A DNA stretch of 30,460 nt from Mikrocytos mackini (taxonomy: Eukaryota > Endomyxa > Ascetosporea > Mikrocytida > Mikrocytiidae), in the NCBI GenBank assembly GCA_030180075.1, contig JASNJN010000249.1:1-30460 (forward strand). The letters are read 5' to 3'. Each line of letters starts with the position of its first letter. Position 1 is the stretch's first letter. Positions 27,272-30,460 of this stretch are shown one piece after another. The notes under the pieces are model-generated. The model was not told the DNA's origin. It saw only the letters and a program-made list of their open reading frames with translations, and searched no databases. The translations under genes and the position numbers were made by a program.

Positions 27272-27358
27272 AATGAAATTTTACGTGGTGAAAAATGAAA
27301 TAATTTGGGGGAAAATGAAATAACTTGGGGGAAAATGAAACAATTTGGGGGGAAATGA
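27272..27358. repeat. 20-bp tandem repeat, about 4.5 copies
   Basis: The unit GGGGGAAAATGAAATAATTT and variants recur every 20 bp. Regular G-runs on the plus strand give a periodic purine-rich pattern. The first copy is most diverged; the central copies differ at one to three positions. Confidence 0.8.
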
Positions 27359-27515
27359 CTAACGGGGTAGTACGAGAAGTTTTGCACCTACCCTTATAAT
27401 GCAAAATTTAATACTAAAATGAGATACATTATATCTACAGTCTTTGTTTGCTTCTATATTTTAATTTAAGTATATATATTATACACCCTTATATAAAAAA
27501 AATTTTTTTTAAAAA

Positions 27516-27845
27516 ATGACCCACGCGAGAAAATCTAGTGCAAGGGTTAATTCTCAGAAGTCCCACATAGGCAAAGATATGCCGAAGGGAAAGAGAGATA
27601 TACAACCCGAAACCACCTCATGTGAGCTGTGGGGTCGAAACCGTCCTGGCTCGGGTATATCGGTATTTACCAATGCAGAGCAGGGAAAACGGTACGGTTA
27701 TGGTCGTCAACCTGAAATAGGCACCCTTATGGGTGGTAAGTGTTCGGACCATAACGGAATTAGTGCAAAAAACGTTGTTTTCAATTCCTCCTCAAATAAA
27801 TTAAAAAAAACCATTTTTAAATATAAACAGGGCTACAAATTGTAA
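27516..27845 (+). CDS. Small basic ORF at the 5' side of the LINE remnant
   Basis: 109 codons from an ATG preceded by an A/T homopolymer run. The product is basic and polar with no known domain. The DNA contains a CACCC/GGGTG hairpin (27722-27735) nested in a 9-bp stem GTTATGGTC/GACCATAAC (27697-27705 with 27747-27755), so this may be a structured 5' region of the element rather than protein-coding. Confidence 0.35.
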   Translation: MTHARKSSARVNSQKSHIGKDMPKGKRDIQPETTSCELWGRNRPGSGISVFTNAEQGKRYGYGRQPEIGTLMGGKCSDHNGISAKNVVFNSSSNKLKKTIFKYKQGYKL

Positions 27846-27960
27846 TCCAAAATGCCAGCCAATAAATAAATGGCTCATTAAACCCTCCAACCAAAGCGGA
27901 AAGTCGAAATTTGCCCAAGTATGTGGAAATTCCATAGAACAGGCAGACAATCTCGGCGCA

Positions 27961-28338
27961 ATGCAAAACGCATCAATACGCTCACATGCCTCTTTGGCCT
28001 CTCCTGTTTTGGCGAGATATCTCCCAAAACAAAAATTAAAAATTAAATTTCATAAAAAAGAAAAGATGTTTCCACAACAAAGCAGTGAGCAATATGCGAA
28101 GAACAAGACCACTAATTCTGTGATTCAAGCTCCGACAAACCCCCGGAAGAAGCCTAAAGAAAGAACGGCATTGGGGACGACTACTTTGGGAACAGAGAAG
28201 AACTCAACGGTGATCAGAAACGCCCAAGTCCATGGCCAACAAGTTCTAACCCAACACAAGAGTGAAGAGATTGAATTCGTAAACCCGTATATCCCCAAGT
28301 TGAAGACAGTCCTGTGGAATGGGACGAGGACGGAGTAG
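27961..28338 (+). pseudogene. LINE remnant, Lys-rich segment
   Basis: 125 codons, basic and low in hydrophobic residues, ending in NPYIPKLKTVLWNG. It overlaps the next frame (28314), so it probably belonged to one longer ORF. No domain was recognised. Confidence 0.4.
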
Positions 28339-28835
28339 ATGGGGACGAAGGGGTATTTCTGACTATTGCCGAACAGGAAGAGGCATACAACAGAAGACAG
28401 AAAGAAGCAACACGGGGAAGAATAGGGAAAGAAGATGTGGGAAAGAACAAAGAGAATGAAGGGCCCGTGAAAAGTGTCCAAAGAAAAATAAAAAGTACTG
28501 AAAAGGAGAAAACCTGCGAGAGTAATCCAGGCAACCCTAAGTTCAGTAAACAGATTATTGGCAAACATGTGAATACTACTGCAAATGGCAGTTGGGCTAG
28601 CATAAACGAAAAAAATAAATCTGTTGGACTACCCGGTCCACTAGGGCATAATATAAATGCGGAAGAACCGGGTAGCAATATAGATGCCCAGTTATACCAG
28701 ATCATTCATGATATACCCGGAGCCTCTGAACACCTGCAATCCATCAGGAAGCAAGTCCTTCTGGGGAGGGTTTGTGTGAGCGCGATGGTTTTAACCGAAT
28801 TCCACTGGCTAGTAGGTTGGAAATCCGCGCCATAG
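28314..28835 (+). pseudogene. LINE remnant, charged segment
   Basis: 173 codons, highly charged (EEAYNRRQKEATRGR...), with DIPGASEHLQSIRKQVLLGRV near its end. The reading continues in the 28772 frame. Several hundred bases of long minus-strand ORFs here are shadows of this strand. Confidence 0.4.
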
Positions 28836-29456
28836 CACGCAGTGTTGCAAATCAAACGAGTTATGCTAAAAATAATGTCGTCAAACAACTTGACGACTTA
28901 TCGGTTAACTCGAAGGTTAAAAAACAGAAGGACAAACATACTAAAAAAGTTAGCAGTTTCGTACCTTTGCGCAAACAGCGCAATAAGTTCGGTAGATGGT
29001 GCGGTGTGTCTGAAGACATGTGCAAACTGTACAACTTCTTCAGACAGAACCCGGACAAGTTTGAACTATTGACCAAACTCAAATTGAGTGAAGCAATTGC
29101 GAGAACTGCCGAGCATGCAATCGAATTCACCGATGGTGTTAGCTCACGCGAAGCCAGTACGGTGCTATTCAGATTGGAATGGCCCATCTCACAGGTATCA
29201 AGACCTGATTGGGTTGAGGAATTAATAACCGGTGGGTTTCCTCCCCTCTTCGTGGCGATAGTCTATTCCTGCCTAGTTGAAGAACTAGACTTTATAGATG
29301 TTATCAGCCGTTGGTTTGACTGCTTTATGCATGACAAATCGTCATGTCTTAGAGCAGGGAACTACAAAATGCACAAGCATTGGTGGTTCAACCTCACCAG
29401 TGACCTCAAAGAACAGATTGTCTTGAGGAAGGCGATGATAGACCCAACATCTCGAA
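28772..29456 (+). pseudogene. LINE remnant, globular N-terminal domain of unknown family
   Basis: The frame encodes a well-composed globular stretch (KKVSSFVPLRKQRNKFGRW, EAIARTAEHAIEF, WPISQVSRPDWVEEL, VIYSCLVEELDFIDV-like text). It continues after the MITE with ILQLNGNWSDSLRLF to about 30159. No reverse-transcriptase, nuclease or zinc motif was found in it. It could be a first ORF of the element or an unrelated host-derived domain. Confidence 0.45.
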
Positions 29457-29796
29457 TCGAGATTGGACACTTGCAAAATGTACGAATATTCGAAGCACGA
29501 TTTTCGAAGGAGACGAATATTCGAANAATCTTCGGAATTTTGAAATGTCTTAATATACTGAAAATTTCAAATAAATTTATTTTTAATATTGGTTTCGTCG
29601 TTCTGGTTTTAAAATCTAAATTTTACATAATTTTTTTTATTCAATTCCAAAATTTAATTTTTTCAAATCAAAAAATCGTCGAATATTCGAATACTTTTGA
29701 AAAATTTTCGCGAAATTTGAAATTATTTTAAAAAAAAATCGGAAAACGAATACCAGAAATCCTATTTTTGACGAATATTCGTATGTCCAATCTCTA
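29457..29796. mobile_element. MITE inserted in the LINE remnant
   Basis: The ends are inverted: GAGATTGGACA on the left (from 29459) and, on the minus strand from 29796, TAGAGATTGGACAT, each followed by ACGAATATTCG (on the left after an extra 11 bp). The about 340-bp interior is AT-rich with further CGAATATTCG palindromes and one ambiguous base at 29526. The TAGAGAT start resembles hAT ends, but the flanks (ATCTCGAA and ATTTTACA) do not form a clear duplication. The coding frames on both sides (DPTSR before, ILQLNGNW after) are in phase once it is skipped. Confidence 0.65.
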
Positions 29797-30125
29797 ATTT
29801 TACAATTGAATGGTAATTGGTCAGATTCGCTTAGATTGTTTACCCATGAGGTCAATTGTTGTCTGTATGACCTATTTAAAGCATATTGGACTTTACATCT
29901 AGAATTTAAACATAACCCCGAGTTGTCCAAGAGCAACGGCGCTCACTTTCGATCAATGGCCAATCTATCTCGTTCGATGTATCCGAAAAAGTTCCATGTA
30001 TTTCCTGGACTTCTCATCTCTTCGAGATTGGATCAACTCATCAACATGAACTACTACTTCGAGCAGTTCAACATTTCTGAGTTTATGTTTTATAATTATA
30101 TATCTGGGAGAAGGGAAGAGCGACA

Positions 30126-30460
30126 ATGCGCGAACTATTCGAACACCAACACCTTTTAAAGTGGAATGCAACAAAGCTCCCATCTGGCTTTAACAGAGCC
30201 AGGATTAGGGACTTTGTCAACCACCAACTCACCCATATCTGGCTTAAACAACCAGGTCTGTCTCGTAACGATGGCAAGAAAATCTTGCAGTTACAAGACG
30301 GAAAAGGAGATATCCGGATATGGGCAAAAGTCATAAACCGGGACCTTTCCAACCTATGTCGGAAGTGTCATTCCACATGGGGAACTGTCGGACATGTTTT
30401 GGGAGCATGTACAAAAATTCCCTTCGCTCTCCTAAAGTCTCGGCATGATGGAGTCGTTCT
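30126..30460 (+). CDS. R2-type LINE C-terminal region with CCHC zinc knuckle, partial
   Basis: An open frame from an ATG at 30126 to the window edge (111 codons). It starts MRELFEHQHLLKWNATK and contains IRDFVNHQLTHIWLKQPGL, ILQLQDG and a CCHC knuckle followed by SRHDGVV. This order matches the region after the RT in R2-like elements, which leads on to the restriction-like endonuclease. It overlaps the end of the preceding frame (stop 30157-30159) by 34 bp. Whether the ATG is a real start or just the first one after a frame change is unclear. Confidence 0.65.
   Translation, partial: MRELFEHQHLLKWNATKLPSGFNRARIRDFVNHQLTHIWLKQPGLSRNDGKKILQLQDGKGDIRIWAKVINRDLSNLCRKCHSTWGTVGHVLGACTKIPFALLKSRHDGVV

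Larger units (their letters stand above)
27516..30460 (+). mobile_element. Decayed R2-like LINE (N-terminal region and C-terminal zinc knuckle), runs off the right edge
   Basis: From 27516 on the plus strand the composition becomes less AT-rich and coding texture appears in a chain of overlapping frames: 27516-27845, 27961-28338, 28314-28835, 28772-29456, 29797-30159, and 30126 to the edge. The last frame has the R2-type post-RT block: WNATK, IWLKQPGL, a CCHC knuckle (C-X2-C-X8-H-X4-C in CRKCHSTWGTVGHVLGAC), then SRHDGVV. The preceding frames are basic and Lys-rich (27961-28835), then globular with no known domain. No RT palm is seen between the N-terminal part and the knuckle. The element is broken by several frame changes and by a MITE at 29457-29796. 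LINE assignment rests mainly on the C-terminal block. Confidence 0.65.

Noticed and set aside
28125-28705. Two long minus-strand ORFs (147 and 163 codons), Ser/Pro/Phe-rich
   Set aside because: Shadows of the purine-rich, Lys/Glu-rich plus-strand LINE frames.
1-30460. CRISPR array or prokaryotic operon structure
   Set aside because: No regularly spaced identical repeats with unique spacers; the gene content (Sec24, ferlin, FANCL-like, CCCH) is eukaryotic.

Overview
The window looks like genomic DNA of a parasitic eukaryote with a compacted gene set and a heavy load of transposable elements. A microsporidian, or a close relative with a large TE-rich genome, fits best. The reasons are intron-poor genes packed 20 to about 230 bp apart over roughly 8.3-17.9 kb, tail-to-tail and head-to-head pairs that nearly touch, short versions of conserved eukaryotic proteins, and an AAATTT-like motif 9-25 bp upstream of several start codons, a signal described for microsporidia. 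The genus cannot be fixed from the sequence. No rRNA, tRNA or CRISPR array was recognised.

Layout. 1-1052 (-): 5'-truncated R2-type LINE reverse transcriptase running off the left edge. 1302-4092 (+): ferlin-like multi-C2 membrane-fusion protein, in two frames and cut off after its C2D-type domain at a cluster of ambiguous bases. 4.1-8.3 kb: gene desert with a long hairpin and one decayed coding patch. 8.3-17.9 kb is the compact host block: tandem CCCH zinc-finger RNA-binding protein (+), Sec24-like COPII subunit (+), repeat-bearing single-pass membrane protein (+), Cid1/Trf4-type terminal nucleotidyltransferase (+), FANCL-like RING E3 ligase (-), Atg27/mannose-6-phosphate-receptor-like type I membrane protein (-), and a P-loop ATPase (+, in two frames). 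A structurally complete Tc1-like transposon (17896-19390) separates the ATPase from a 5'-incomplete, beta-strand-rich gene (19434-21609).

The right third is mobile-element territory: a Ty3-type LTR retroelement integrase fossil (22146-23282, -), a GC-rich hairpin-rich patch (24.1-24.33 kb), a decayed MULE transposase (24.35-25.44 kb, -), a hAT-type MITE with an 8-bp target duplication (25882-26127), a 20-bp tandem repeat (about 27.27-27.36 kb), and a decayed R2-like LINE (27.5 kb to the right edge, +) that is itself split by a second MITE.

How the genes relate: Sec24, the Atg27-like protein and the ferlin all belong to membrane traffic. The CCCH protein and the nucleotidyltransferase both act on RNA 3' ends or stability. 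The FANCL-like protein is a ubiquitin ligase of the Fanconi DNA-crosslink pathway. The most interesting reading concerns the ATPase and the beta-rich gene. They are in splice phase across a candidate 56-nt intron (GTACGT...TTTGTAG) into which the Tc1 element inserted. They may therefore be one gene encoding a STAND-like NTPase fused to a possible beta-propeller. This is inference and needs transcript evidence.
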